The notes beneath the pieces were generated by a model. That model was not told the DNA's origin. It did not search any database and saw only the letters and a program-made list of their open reading frames with translations. Shown in pieces: positions 54,215 through 63,870 of a DNA stretch of 64,000 nt. Position 1 is the first letter of the stretch; each line of letters opens with the position of its first letter. Location: NCBI GenBank assembly GCA_023435985.1, contig JAEZKY010000021.1:1-64000 (forward strand). The letters are read 5' to 3'. The translations under genes and the position numbers were made by a program. The DNA is from Bacillota bacterium (lineage in GTDB: Bacteria; Bacillota; Clostridia; Clostridiales; Clostridiaceae).

Positions 54215-55069
54215 TTAGTAAATTATAGTTCCAATTCCCTCAGGGGAGAATAATTCTAAAAGGAGAGAGTGAGGTACACGACCATCGAGAATAGTTGATT
54301 TTTCAACGCCCATTCGAATCGCTTCCACACAACAATCAATTTTTGGAATCATACCGCCCTTAATTACACCTTCAAGGCACAATTTAGGTATTTGATGTAA
54401 TCTTAATACACTAATCAGACTGGAAATATCTTTTGGATCTTTCATAACTCCAGGCACATCAGTAAGTAGTATTAATCTTTCAGCTTTAAGTGCAGCTGCG
54501 ATTTTTGAAGCACAAATATCAGCATTTATGTTATACGGCTTATTGTCATGTTCACCTAAAGCTACGCTTCCAACAACAGGAATATAACCGGAATCCATAG
54601 CAATCTTTAAAATCTCAGTATTTACTTGAGTTATCTCGCCTACATATCCTAAATCAACCTCAGATTCTAATTTTTTAGCTTTCAGAAGAGAACCATCCAT
54701 TCCACATAAACCAATAGCCTTTCCTCCGAATTTCTCTATTAAAGAAACTAAATCTTTATTTACTTTTCCACCAAGAACCATTTGAACTACATCAATAGTA
54801 GTTTCATCTGTATATCTTAAGCCATTAATAAATTGACTTTTTTCGCCTAATCTATTTAAAAAGTCTGAAATATCTGGTCCGCCTCCATGGACTACAACAG
54901 GCTGAATTCCAACACATTTCATTAAAATAATATCATTTATAACTGTTTCACGAAGTTCATCGCTCACCATTGCATTTCCACCATATTTTACTACTATTAT
55001 TTTTCCATAATAGCGTTGAATATAAGGAAGTGCATGAACTAAGACTTCAGCTCTTTCTGTATAATTCAA
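54215..55069 (-). CDS. argB: Acetylglutamate kinase
   Basis: 284 residues. VVKYGGNAM and VVHGGGPDIS form the ATP/phosphate loops; NINADICASKIAAALKA and the C-terminal GGMIPKIDCC are family blocks. Phosphorylates N-acetylglutamate. TTG start with GGGGG upstream; no better ATG. The length and C-terminus fit both arginine-sensitive and insensitive forms. Confidence 0.95.
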   Translation of the reverse strand: MNYTERAEVLVHALPYIQRYYGKIIVVKYGGNAMVSDELRETVINDIILMKCVGIQPVVVHGGGPDISDFLNRLGEKSQFINGLRYTDETTIDVVQMVLGGKVNKDLVSLIEKFGGKAIGLCGMDGSLLKAKKLESEVDLGYVGEITQVNTEILKIAMDSGYIPVVGSVALGEHDNKPYNINADICASKIAAALKAERLILLTDVPGVMKDPKDISSLISVLRLHQIPKLCLEGVIKGGMIPKIDCCVEAIRMGVEKSTILDGRVPHSLLLELFSPEGIGTIIY

Positions 55070-55087
55070 AATAAAACCCCCATTTAT

Positions 55088-56311
55088 TTAGCTTCTGTAG
55101 TCTCCATTTATTTTTACGTATTCATAGCTTAGATCGCAGCCCCAAACATAGGCACTATGATCACCTAAGAATAAATCGACCTTGATGATAATTTCATTTT
55201 CACTTAAAACTTTTTTTGCTATATCTTCATCGAAAGGTAAGGAACTACCAGCTTCACAAACTTTTATAGAACCAGCAGCACTTTCGAAGGAAACATCAAC
55301 TTTTTCAGGATCAAAGTCAATATTTGCATAGCCAAGTGCACAAAGAATTCGTCCCCAATTTGCATCGCTACCAAACATTGCTGTTTTAACTAAACTAGAA
55401 TTAATAACACTTTTACCTAAAGTAACTGCATCTTTTTCACTTTTTGCACCTATTATTTGGCATTCTAATAATTTTGTAGCACCTTCACCATCTTTAGCAA
55501 TATTCTTAGCCATATGTGTATTTAATTCAGTAAGAACTTTAACAAAATTATCATAGTTATCATCTTTTTCTGTTATAGTAGGATTCTCAGCCAAACCATT
55601 AGCTAAAATTAATATCATATCATTAGTGCTTGTGTCTCCATCAACACTGACTCTGTTATATGTTACACTAACGCTTGATTTTAGAGCTTCATTTAATAAT
55701 TCTGGAGAAATGGATAAGTCAGTTGTGAGGAAAGAAAGCATTGTTCCCATATTAGGTTCAATCATTCCAGAGCCTTTTGCCATTGATCCAATTGTTATTT
55801 TCTTATCGCCTATATAAAATTCTAAAGCCATTTGCTTTTTGAAGGTATCGGTGGTCATTATGGCAGAAGATGCATCGTCAAAACCTTCTTTAGACAATTT
55901 CTCAGTAAGCAGTGGAATACCATTTTTAATAGCATCTATGTTTAAAGGAACCCCAATAACTCCTGTAGATGCAACTAAAACATCGTCAGTTTTTAAATTT
56001 AACTCTTTAGCCTGAAGACTGGTCATTTTTTTTGCTTTTTGTAACCCATCATCGCCATTGCAGGTATTTGCATTACCGCTGTTTATGATTATTGCTTGTG
56101 CATTTTTGTTAGTTAGATGCTCTTTTGTAACATAAATAGGAGCACCTTTAACTTTGTTTTGGGTATACATTCCTGCAGCAGCTGCAGGAACTTCTGAATA
56201 AATCAAAGCTAGATCCTTCTTCAGACTGCCTTGCTTTAATCCGCAGTGTACACCAGAAGCTAAAAAACCGTTGGGAGCTGTAACTCCACCATCTATATAA
56301 TTTATATTCAA
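55088..56311 (-). CDS. argJ: Bifunctional glutamate N-acetyltransferase/ornithine acetyltransferase
   Basis: 407 residues. Self-cleavage occurs before the Thr in EPNMGTMLSF; the usual ATM is GTM here. AMFGSDANWGRILCA is a conserved C-terminal block. It recycles the acetyl group from acetylornithine to glutamate, explaining the lack of argE and argA in the cluster. TTG start with GGGGGT upstream. Confidence 0.95.
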   Translation of the reverse strand: MNINYIDGGVTAPNGFLASGVHCGLKQGSLKKDLALIYSEVPAAAAGMYTQNKVKGAPIYVTKEHLTNKNAQAIIINSGNANTCNGDDGLQKAKKMTSLQAKELNLKTDDVLVASTGVIGVPLNIDAIKNGIPLLTEKLSKEGFDDASSAIMTTDTFKKQMALEFYIGDKKITIGSMAKGSGMIEPNMGTMLSFLTTDLSISPELLNEALKSSVSVTYNRVSVDGDTSTNDMILILANGLAENPTITEKDDNYDNFVKVLTELNTHMAKNIAKDGEGATKLLECQIIGAKSEKDAVTLGKSVINSSLVKTAMFGSDANWGRILCALGYANIDFDPEKVDVSFESAAGSIKVCEAGSSLPFDEDIAKKVLSENEIIIKVDLFLGDHSAYVWGCDLSYEYVKINGDYRS

Positions 56312-56334
56312 ATTAATAACCCCCTCTTAACTCT

Positions 56335-57369
56335 TTAAAATGCTGGTGCAATTAGATTTAATCCATCAGTTTCATCAAAACCTAGAATTATATTCATGTT
56401 TTGAATTGCTTGTCCGGCAGCACCTTTAACCATATTATCTATTGTGCTTACAATAATAATTTGGTCTTTTCTATGATTTAAGTGTAATGAAATAAAGCAA
56501 TCATTTGTTAATCTTACGTTTTTAATTGAAGCAGTTTCCCCAAGAGGTAATATATTAACAAATGGTTCATCTTTATAAAAATCTACATATAATTTATGAA
56601 TTTCTTCAAGATTAACATTATCCTTTGGAAAACAATAAATTGTAGAGAGAATTCCTCTATTAATTGGAAGTAAGTGAGGCGTAAAAGTTACACTTACTTT
56701 ATCTTCTGCCATAACAGATAATGTTTCTTCAATCTCAGGTGTATGTCTATGGGCACCAACTTTATATGGTGCAAAAGTCTCATTTTCTTCTGGAAAGTGA
56801 GTATTTAAAGTTAAACCTCTTCCAGAACCAGTAGTTCCTGATTTTGAATCACAAATGATATTATCTAATTTTATCAATGAATTTTTTAAAAGCGGCATTA
56901 AGCCAAGTTCAATAGTTGTCGGATAGCAGCCAGGATTAGCAATTAGGGAACAGTTTTTAATTTTTTCCCTATTTAATTCTGGAAGTCCATAAACACTTTC
57001 TGAATGGAGAGCAGGCTCAGCAAATTTCTTGCCGTACCACTCTTCGTATTCATCTTCACTAGATAATCTGAAATCAGCACCCATATCAATGCAGATTTTA
57101 TTATTGTCAATAGCCTTTTTAGCAATATCTTCACTTAAGCCATGAGGCAGAGCAGTGAAGATAACATCTGATTTTTCAATTACATCCTCTGCAGTTTTGC
57201 AAATCAAATTTGTTTTATTAAAAAAAGTTTTATATACATTACTAATTTCCTGACCTTCAAAAGAAACTGAGCTTAAAGCTGCAACTTCAACTTTAGGATG
57301 AGATAATAGTAATCTTAAAAGTTCAGCACCAACATATCCAGTAGCACCGATTATTCCGATCTTAACCAT
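56335..57369 (-). CDS. argC: N-acetyl-gamma-glutamyl-phosphate reductase
   Basis: 344 residues. GATGYVGAELLRLL binds NADPH and NPGCYPTT holds the catalytic Cys; HRHTPEIEE contains the catalytic His. Makes the semialdehyde used by ArgD. 23 bases before argJ. Confidence 0.96.
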   Translation of the reverse strand: MVKIGIIGATGYVGAELLRLLLSHPKVEVAALSSVSFEGQEISNVYKTFFNKTNLICKTAEDVIEKSDVIFTALPHGLSEDIAKKAIDNNKICIDMGADFRLSSEDEYEEWYGKKFAEPALHSESVYGLPELNREKIKNCSLIANPGCYPTTIELGLMPLLKNSLIKLDNIICDSKSGTTGSGRGLTLNTHFPEENETFAPYKVGAHRHTPEIEETLSVMAEDKVSVTFTPHLLPINRGILSTIYCFPKDNVNLEEIHKLYVDFYKDEPFVNILPLGETASIKNVRLTNDCFISLHLNHRKDQIIIVSTIDNMVKGAAGQAIQNMNIILGFDETDGLNLIAPAF

Positions 57370-57439
57370 TGTAAATTACCCCCGATATGACACAGTTAAC
57401 AGTTAGAAGTAGAATTGTCATACAATACTTTAATAGTAT

Positions 57440-58831
57440 TTAATCGTCAACTGATTTAAATTCATTAATAAAGTTTTCTAATGCAGAAATTTGCATTTTT
57501 ACTGATTCTGTGGAAGGACCTCCTATAACTTTACGTTCTTCTACACAAGTCAATAAATCTATTGCATGGTAAATATCTTCTTCGAAAATAGGAGAGAAGA
57601 CTTTAAACTCTTCGAGAGATAATTCTTCAATCATCTTATTTTCTTTTATACATGCAAGAACTATTTCTCCAACTACCTCATGAGCATTTCTAAATGGCAT
57701 TCCTTTTTTTACTAAGTAATCAGCTACATCAGTGGCGTTAGTAAAACCAAGAGCTGCACCTTTTCTCATGTTATCTTTCTTTACTCTCATAGTCTTAATC
57801 ATTCCACAAAAAGTTTTAAGTGAAAGTTCAACAGTATCTATTCCATCAAAAAGAGCTTCCTTGTCTTCCTGCATATCTTTATTATAAGCAAGTGGAATTC
57901 CCTTCATAACAGTTAATAAGGTAATAAGATCACCATAAACTCTTCCTGTTTTGCCTCTTACCAATTCTGCAACATCAGGATTTTTCTTTTGAGGCATGAT
58001 ACTGCTTCCAGTACTATAGCCATCATCGAGTTCAATGAAGCTGAATTCATTAGTACACCAAAGAATTATTTCTTCAGAGAATCTTGATAAGTGCATCATT
58101 ATAATTGAAAGACAGGATAATGTCTCAATTACATAGTCTCTATCAGAAACAGAATCTAAACTGTTTAAGGTAACTTTTGAAAAACCAAGATCACGTGCAA
58201 CCGCTTCTCTATCAATTGGATAAGTAGAAGTTGCTAATGCTCCAGCACCTAAAGGCATTTCATCCATTCTGTTATAGCAGTCAGTAAGTCTTCCAATATC
58301 TCTCTTAAGCATTTCAGCATAAGCTAAAATATGATGAGCAAAGGTTATTGGCTGAGCTTTTTGCAAATGAGTATATCCAGGCATTATAGTATTTATATTC
58401 TCTTTAGCTTTATCTAGAAGTACTTCTTCTAAAGCTATGATATCTTCTTTTAAAGATGTGATTGCTTTCTTTAAATGCAATCTTAAATCTAAAGTTACTT
58501 GGTCATTTCTGCTTCTTCCAGTGTGAAGCATTTTTCCATATTCACCTATATAATAGGTTAGGGTACCTTCAACAAAGCTATGAATATCTTCAGAAGTTTG
58601 ATCAATCTCAATAGCTCCACTATCAATTCTCTTTAATATTTCAAAAAGACCGGAAGTAATTCTGTCGCTAGCTTCCTTTGGAATTATATTTTGTTTTCCA
58701 AGCATTGAAGCATGAGCTAGGCTTCCTTCGATGTCTTCTTTATACATTCTCTGGTCAACATTTATAGAGGAGTTAAAATCATTAACTAATTTGTCAGTGC
58801 CTTTTTTGAATCGTCCGCCCCAAAGCTTCAT
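57440..58831 (-). CDS. argH: Argininosuccinate lyase
   Basis: 463 residues. GRSRNDQVT and the signature GSSIMPQKKNPD with the catalytic Ser are present. Splits argininosuccinate to arginine and fumarate. Start codon overlaps the argG stop by one base (TAATG). Confidence 0.97.
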   Translation of the reverse strand: MKLWGGRFKKGTDKLVNDFNSSINVDQRMYKEDIEGSLAHASMLGKQNIIPKEASDRITSGLFEILKRIDSGAIEIDQTSEDIHSFVEGTLTYYIGEYGKMLHTGRSRNDQVTLDLRLHLKKAITSLKEDIIALEEVLLDKAKENINTIMPGYTHLQKAQPITFAHHILAYAEMLKRDIGRLTDCYNRMDEMPLGAGALATSTYPIDREAVARDLGFSKVTLNSLDSVSDRDYVIETLSCLSIIMMHLSRFSEEIILWCTNEFSFIELDDGYSTGSSIMPQKKNPDVAELVRGKTGRVYGDLITLLTVMKGIPLAYNKDMQEDKEALFDGIDTVELSLKTFCGMIKTMRVKKDNMRKGAALGFTNATDVADYLVKKGMPFRNAHEVVGEIVLACIKENKMIEELSLEEFKVFSPIFEEDIYHAIDLLTCVEERKVIGGPSTESVKMQISALENFINEFKSVDD

Positions 58832-60054
58832 TACATTTCCTCTTTCTTGACTTTTTCTAGCATCTTAGCTCTTACAACAGTTGGAAGACCGTATAGATTA
58901 ATGAATCCAGCAGAATCCTTTTGATCGTATACTCCATCTTCCCCAAAGGTTGCATATTCTTCACTGTATAGTGAGTATGGACTAGTCATACCGGCATTGA
59001 CAACATTTCCTTTATATAATTTTAATTTAATTTCTCCTGTAACTGTTTCTTGAGTTTTAGTAACAAATTCAGATAATGCTTCTCTAAGTGGAGTAAACCA
59101 TTGTCCGTTATATACTAAATCAGCAAATTTTAAAGCTATTTGTTCTTTATAATGAGCTGTTTCGCGATCAAGGCAAAGCTCTTCTAAATCCTTATGAGCC
59201 TTGTAAAGAATAGTTCCGCCTGGAGTTTCATAAACTCCTCTAGATTTCATACCAACAAGTCTGTTTTCAACCATATCAGTAATTCCTACAGCATTTTCTC
59301 CACCAATTTTATTTAATTCATCTAGAAGCTCAACGCTGTTCATTTTCTTTCCATTTAAGCTGACTGCAATTCCCTTTTCAAAATTTAAAGTAATATAAGT
59401 TGGCTCATTTGGAGCAGCTTCTAAAGTTTTTGAAAGTTCTAGTATTTTAGCATATTGTGGTTCATTTTCAGGAAATTCTAAATCTAAACCTTCATGGCTT
59501 AAATGCCAAATGTTTTTATCTTTACTGTAGTTTGTTTCACGATTGATCTTTAATGGAATATTGTTTGCTTCAGCATAATCTATCTCATCTTCTCTTGATT
59601 TTATATCCCATATTCTCCATGGAGCAATTATTGGCATACCAGGAGCAAATGCTTTAACAGCCATTTCAAATCTTACCTGATCATTTCCTTTACCTGTACA
59701 TCCGTGGCAGATTGCATCTGCACCTTCTTTTTTTGCAATCTCAACTAATCTTTTTCCGATTATTGGTCTAGCAAATGAAGTTCCAAGAAGATATTTACCT
59801 TCATATATAGCACCAGCTTGAATAGTAGGGAAGATGTAATCATCAACAAACTCTTGAGTTAAATCTTCTATATATAATTTTGATGCACCTGTTTTTATTG
59901 CCTTTTCTTCTAAACCATCTAGTTCATCCTTTTGACCTACATTAGCACATACAGCTATAACTTCACAGCCATAGTTTTCCTTGAGCCATGGAATAATAAT
60001 TGATGTATCTAACCCCCCAGAATAAGCTAAAACTACCTTGTTGTATTTTGTCAT
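58831..60054 (-). CDS. argG: Argininosuccinate synthase
   Basis: 407 residues. AYSGGLDTS is the ATP-pyrophosphatase P-loop; GCTGKGNDQVRFE and GRKMNS-like positions follow. Joins citrulline and aspartate. First gene of the cluster, RBS AAGGAGGG, with a consensus promoter and ARG-box-like sites upstream. Confidence 0.97.
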   Translation of the reverse strand: MTKYNKVVLAYSGGLDTSIIIPWLKENYGCEVIAVCANVGQKDELDGLEEKAIKTGASKLYIEDLTQEFVDDYIFPTIQAGAIYEGKYLLGTSFARPIIGKRLVEIAKKEGADAICHGCTGKGNDQVRFEMAVKAFAPGMPIIAPWRIWDIKSREDEIDYAEANNIPLKINRETNYSKDKNIWHLSHEGLDLEFPENEPQYAKILELSKTLEAAPNEPTYITLNFEKGIAVSLNGKKMNSVELLDELNKIGGENAVGITDMVENRLVGMKSRGVYETPGGTILYKAHKDLEELCLDRETAHYKEQIALKFADLVYNGQWFTPLREALSEFVTKTQETVTGEIKLKLYKGNVVNAGMTSPYSLYSEEYATFGEDGVYDQKDSAGFINLYGLPTVVRAKMLEKVKKEEM

Positions 60055-60159
60055 TTTAAAAGCCCTCCTTGTATAATAGAAATATAAGGCACGTAAGATA
60101 AAATGCTAGTTAAAAGATGCCTTATAATTAAATATTTTCTAACTTGATTTATGCTTATA

Positions 60160-60188
60160 ATTATACAGTTGAATGAAAAAATAATCAA
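60160..60188 (-). promoter_or_regulatory. Sigma-A promoter of the arginine operon
   Basis: On the - strand TTGATT, 17 bases, TATAAT; predicted start near 60153, giving a 5' leader of about 100 bases. An inverted ATAAGGCA/TGCCTTAT pair lies in that leader (60083-60125). Confidence 0.82.
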
Positions 60189-60194
60189 GTAAAA

Positions 60195-60212
60195 AATGAA
60201 AAAATATTCATA
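60195..60212 (-). promoter_or_regulatory. ARG-box-like operator next to the argG promoter
   Basis: TGAAAAAATATTCA resembles the ArgR half-palindromes TGAAT-N4-ATTCA, placed directly upstream of the -35. A weaker TGAATGAAAAAATAATCA overlaps the promoter spacer. Assigned by consensus recall. Confidence 0.5.
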
Positions 60213-60259
60213 AAAATATACTAAATATACACAACTAAACAAAAAAATAAGCAATAATT

Positions 60260-60302
60260 AATATTTTATGCATAGTATATTAATTATTATGCATAAAATA
60301 TT
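60260..60302. promoter_or_regulatory. Perfect 15-bp inverted repeat upstream of the arginine operon
   Basis: AATATTTTATGCATA and TATGCATAAAATATT are separated by 13 bases. Each arm resembles an ARG box, so this may be a distal ArgR site; it could also be a weak terminator for the upstream DUF4363 gene. Confidence 0.45.
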
Positions 60303-60346
60303 CAAAGGCATAAAAGTGTAAAAATACTGCATAATTATGAATTAAT

Positions 60347-60727
60347 CTAGAATACATTTTCTATGCTTGGAATCTGTAATTTTTTTAAATGATCGCTATT
60401 ATATTTAACTAAATGTAAAGAGGCGTGAGCTTCTGTTTCATCATCATGAATTAAGTATGTAGATAACTTCACAGCTTCATTTAATAAGTTATCGAATTCT
60501 TGATGGCTGAGATACAAAGAAGTTATAAGATTTTTTTCTTCAATTGAGTTTAATAATTCGAGGGATTCATAATATGCATCTTCAAGTTTTTCATCTGAAA
60601 TTTTCAATTCTATATCTTCCGTTTGTGCCTTGATGTTATCACACAAATTGAGTATAGAATTGTTTAGAAAATATACGCATACCATAGTTAAGAGAAATAT
60701 AAGTACTGATAATATTGCATTTCTCAT
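60347..60727 (-). CDS. DUF4363 family protein
   Basis: 126 residues: one N-terminal membrane helix (about 5-22) then an amphipathic helical domain rich in Glu/Lys/Leu outside the membrane. Recognised by size, topology and coupling with a YetF-type gene. Function unknown. Its ATG overlaps the upstream gene's stop by 4 bases. Confidence 0.75.
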   Translation of the reverse strand: MRNAILSVLIFLLTMVCVYFLNNSILNLCDNIKAQTEDIELKISDEKLEDAYYESLELLNSIEEKNLITSLYLSHQEFDNLLNEAVKLSTYLIHDDETEAHASLHLVKYNSDHLKKLQIPSIENVF

Positions 60728-61428
60728 TTTTTATACTCCTTTTCATATTCATCAAAAAGTTGATATTTAAATTTTCCTTCAGTATCATATAAAGCAATCA
60801 ATACGTGTTTTATTGATGAAATGTTATGCTTATTTAATAAATCAATTATCCACTTCTCATCTTTATTTATTGAGGTTAATGAATTCTTATTAATTTTACC
60901 GTCAGAAATTAGGACTTTAGGTAACTTAGCTTCAATAGCTTTAGATGTATTATCGGAATTTGAATTAGATTTTTTCGAAGAATTGTAATCTGCAGGCAGT
61001 ATAGATATTTGTCCATCATTCTCTAATATTGCATATTGAATTTCATCAAGGTTAAAATAATTTGCTAGACGTAACTCTTCTAATAATTCATCTATGTTTA
61101 ATTGCTGTCTTTTTAAAGTTGGATAATTTATTTTACCGTTATAAACCAATATACAAGGTTCGCCATCAACAATTCTTCTTGTAGATTGAAATTTTAAACC
61201 TATTTGAGTTAAAATTGTCTTTAAAAATAATAAGGTTATTATAGGAATAATCCCAAGGAGTAATGGCAATCTTGTGTCCTGCATTGGCAAAGATGCCAAA
61301 TCTGAAATCATAATTGTTATTACAAACTCGTAAGGTTGAAGTTCCCCTATTTGTCTTTTTCCCATCAATCTCATTGTTAATACAACTAATAAGTACAAAA
61401 TAGCAGTTCTAATTGAAACTACAAACAT
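60724..61428 (-). CDS. YetF/DUF421 family membrane protein
   Basis: 234 residues: three N-terminal membrane helices, then a cytoplasmic domain. The block MRLMGKRQIGELQPYEFVITIMISDLASLPM is the family hallmark; IDELLEELRLANYFNLDEIQYAILENDGQISILP follows. In sporulating Firmicutes such proteins occur at the spore or cell membrane; role unclear. The ATG at 61428 has GAGGTGG 8 bases upstream, better than the ATG at 61488. Operon with DUF4363. Confidence 0.85.
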   Translation of the reverse strand: MFVVSIRTAILYLLVVLTMRLMGKRQIGELQPYEFVITIMISDLASLPMQDTRLPLLLGIIPIITLLFLKTILTQIGLKFQSTRRIVDGEPCILVYNGKINYPTLKRQQLNIDELLEELRLANYFNLDEIQYAILENDGQISILPADYNSSKKSNSNSDNTSKAIEAKLPKVLISDGKINKNSLTSINKDEKWIIDLLNKHNISSIKHVLIALYDTEGKFKYQLFDEYEKEYKK

Positions 61429-61513
61429 ATAAAAAACCACCTCAAAAATAATATTTGCAAAAATAAAACTTAATATACTAATGACCATCTAAAAAATAAC
61501 ACAATCATAGAGT

Positions 61514-61555
61514 AGTTTATTTTATACACTCATGCTGCGTGAGTTTATTTTATAC
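61514..61555. repeat. 14-base direct repeat around a hairpin in a divergent gap
   Basis: AGTTTATTTTATAC occurs at 61514 and 61542; between them ACTCATG-CTG-CGTGAGT forms a 7-bp stem. The rest of the 61429-61822 gap holds a TATAAT at 61688 without a clear -35 and nothing else recognised. Confidence 0.4.
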
Positions 61556-61822
61556 TAACAAGCCAGTCAAATGACATTGGAAAAGTTGGCTTATAACCTT
61601 ATGAAAACCATACATGACAAATTTAGACTTGCTACTTTATTTTATATGTCTAATAAAAATACTTTTATCTTTTTTAGGAAAAATGTATATAATATAGTTG
61701 ATGCTACCTATATATGGCGCAAATAAATTAAAATAATTGAGTATTTTGAAAGAAGCCATGATTTTGGGGCTGATGAGATTAAAGTCTAGTGAAATATTAT
61801 TTGTAAGGAAAGGGTTAATTGT

Positions 61823-63481
61823 ATGAGGAGTAAAGATGGGTTTGGATTAAAAAAATACATTATTAAAGCTAAAAAAGGTTTAACTTTTTACGAGCTAATT
61901 ATTAATAATTGTAAAGATATAATTAAAAATATTGCTATATGTAAGCTTAACGGAAAATATTATGAATTAACTGAAATAATAGAGGATGATGGGGAGGTTG
62001 AACTTATTGGCTTTAATAGTGAATTAGGAATGAAAATTTATACTAGAACACTGCAGTTTATTTTTATTAAAGCTGCTTTGGATTTATTTCCAGAATCAAA
62101 AATAACAATTGATCATGCTATAAGTGAGGCTATATATGGTGAAGTGCATAAAGATAGGCCTCTAAGCAAAGGAGACATTGATAAAATTAAAGTAAAAATG
62201 CAAGAAATAATAAATAAAGATATACCTATAAAGAGTATTAGGATGACTAAGACAGATGCTATGGATATTTTTAAGAATTATAAGATGAAGGATAAAGTTA
62301 AACTTTTAACATACTATGATATAAAATATGTCCATCTTTATGAACTCGATGGAAGATATGACTATTTTTATGGATTTATGGGATATTCCACTGGAGTAAT
62401 AAAAAAATTTGATGTATTTAAATATGAGACAGGTTTTATATTGCAAAGACCTCAAGAACAAAACATGGATGAACTTGCTGAATTTATGGAACAAAAGGGT
62501 TTAACTAAAATCTTTATAGAAACACAGAGATGGTTAAATATATTGGGGTTAGAGGATGTCGGAACATTAAATGAAAAGGTAGATAACAATGAATTAAAAA
62601 ATATAATCATGGTTGCAGAAGGGCTTCATGAAAAGAAAATTGCAAATATTGCTGATGAAATACTATATAGAAAAGATGTTAGAATTATTCTCATTGCAGG
62701 CCCATCTTCTTCAGGAAAAACTACTTTTGCAAATAGGTTAAGTATACAGCTGAGGGTAAATGGATTAATTCCTATACCATTATCTTTGGATAATTACTTT
62801 GTAAATCGCATAGATACACCTAAAGATGAAAATGGTGATTATGATTATGAATCAATTAATGCCTTGGATTTAGAACTATTAAATAAAGACTTAGAAAGAT
62901 TAATGAGTGGAGAAGAAGTTGAACTTCCAATCTATAATTTTAAAACAGGGCAAAAGGAATGGAAGGACTATAAGGTTAAATTGCCGAAAAATGGAGTACT
63001 AGTAATTGAAGGCATCCATGGATTAAATCCAAGTTTAATTTCAAGCAATTTAAATAGTAATGTTTTCAAAATTTATATTTCAGCATTAACGCAGTTAAAT
63101 ATAGATAATCATAATAGAATTTCTACAACTGATGTAAGAAAAGTAAGAAGAATCGTAAGGGATTCATTATCTAGGGGATATAAGGCAGAAGATACTTTAA
63201 AGATGTGGCCTTCTATTAAAAAAGGAGAAAAAAAGAATATATTTGTTTATCAGGAAGAAGCTGATGTGGCATTTAATTCTACATTGGTTTATGAACTTGG
63301 AGTATTAAAGCCATATGCATTACAGGAGTTAGATAAAATAACGGAAGAAAGTTCAGTTTATTCAGAAGCTCTAAGATTAAAATCTTTTTTAGGTTTTTTT
63401 AAAGAAATAGAAATAGCTGAAGTGCCTAAGAATTCATTATTAAGAGAATTCATTGGAGGATCTATTTTTTATGAATATTAG
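61823..63481 (+). CDS. Nucleoside (uridine) kinase fused to a TGS/threonyl-tRNA-synthetase-like N-terminus
   Basis: 552 residues. About 10-75 looks like a TGS domain, about 75-220 like the ThrRS second additional domain with a degraded HxxxH (IDHAISEAI). The C-terminal half is a P-loop uridine-kinase domain (AGPSSSGKTTFANRL; LDNYFVNRIDTPKDENGDYDYE; VIEGIHGLNP). It phosphorylates a nucleoside, probably uridine/cytidine; the N-terminal part may be regulatory. This architecture is frequent in clostridia. RBS AAGGAAAGGG. Intrinsic terminator follows. Confidence 0.88.
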   Translation: MRSKDGFGLKKYIIKAKKGLTFYELIINNCKDIIKNIAICKLNGKYYELTEIIEDDGEVELIGFNSELGMKIYTRTLQFIFIKAALDLFPESKITIDHAISEAIYGEVHKDRPLSKGDIDKIKVKMQEIINKDIPIKSIRMTKTDAMDIFKNYKMKDKVKLLTYYDIKYVHLYELDGRYDYFYGFMGYSTGVIKKFDVFKYETGFILQRPQEQNMDELAEFMEQKGLTKIFIETQRWLNILGLEDVGTLNEKVDNNELKNIIMVAEGLHEKKIANIADEILYRKDVRIILIAGPSSSGKTTFANRLSIQLRVNGLIPIPLSLDNYFVNRIDTPKDENGDYDYESINALDLELLNKDLERLMSGEEVELPIYNFKTGQKEWKDYKVKLPKNGVLVIEGIHGLNPSLISSNLNSNVFKIYISALTQLNIDNHNRISTTDVRKVRRIVRDSLSRGYKAEDTLKMWPSIKKGEKKNIFVYQEEADVAFNSTLVYELGVLKPYALQELDKITEESSVYSEALRLKSFLGFFKEIEIAEVPKNSLLREFIGGSIFYEY

Positions 63482-63538
63482 GATGGTCGTAGATATATTA
63501 ACTTATACAAATAGCTAGATTTGATAATTGTATATAAG

Positions 63539-63568
63539 CGTATTAGAGAATTCTCTAATACGTTTTTT
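63539..63568 (+). terminator. Intrinsic terminator of the nucleoside kinase gene
   Basis: CGTATTAGAGAA and TTCTCTAATACG form a perfect palindrome followed by TTTTTT. Confidence 0.92.
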
Positions 63569-63629
63569 ATATGTAATTTATAAAAAAATTGATTTTTGAA
63601 TTTTAACATTGTTATATTATTAACTAAGC

Positions 63630-63658
63630 TTGACACTAGAAAATAAATGTGTGATACT
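63630..63658 (+). promoter_or_regulatory. Candidate promoter of a structured transcript
   Basis: TTGACA, 17 bases, GATACT (4 of 6). Predicted start near 63665, with no gene before the window ends. Confidence 0.5.
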
Positions 63659-63664
63659 AAAAGC

Positions 63665-63870
63665 ATAAAGAAAACAATTACATTTAGATTCTGTGGGGAG
63701 ATCCCTTTGTAAATGTAGGCTATAGAGAATTAGAGAAAAGAGCCACATAAAACTAAATTTACTTAGAAGAACTACTTTATTTTAGGTAAATTTAAAGCTT
63801 ATATATTTAGTCAATATGAAGAATTCATTATTGTTTAAAGTATAAGGGTGTTTTATGTGGCTATTATTAT
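63665..63870 (+). other. Structured non-coding region, possible leader RNA or small RNA
   Basis: TACATTTA/TAAATGTA (63679/63710) encloses GGG-AGAT-CCC. AGCCACATAAAAC (63741) pairs exactly with GTTTTATGTGGCT (63850), enclosing TAAATTTAC/GTAAATTTA. GGCT at 63718 can compete for AGCC. No open frame. Not recognised as a known riboswitch. 63871-64000 shows nothing further. Confidence 0.4.

Noticed and set aside
60051..60254. 67-residue - strand frame upstream of argG
   Set aside because: Covers the argG promoter and leader, has no RBS and a very biased composition.
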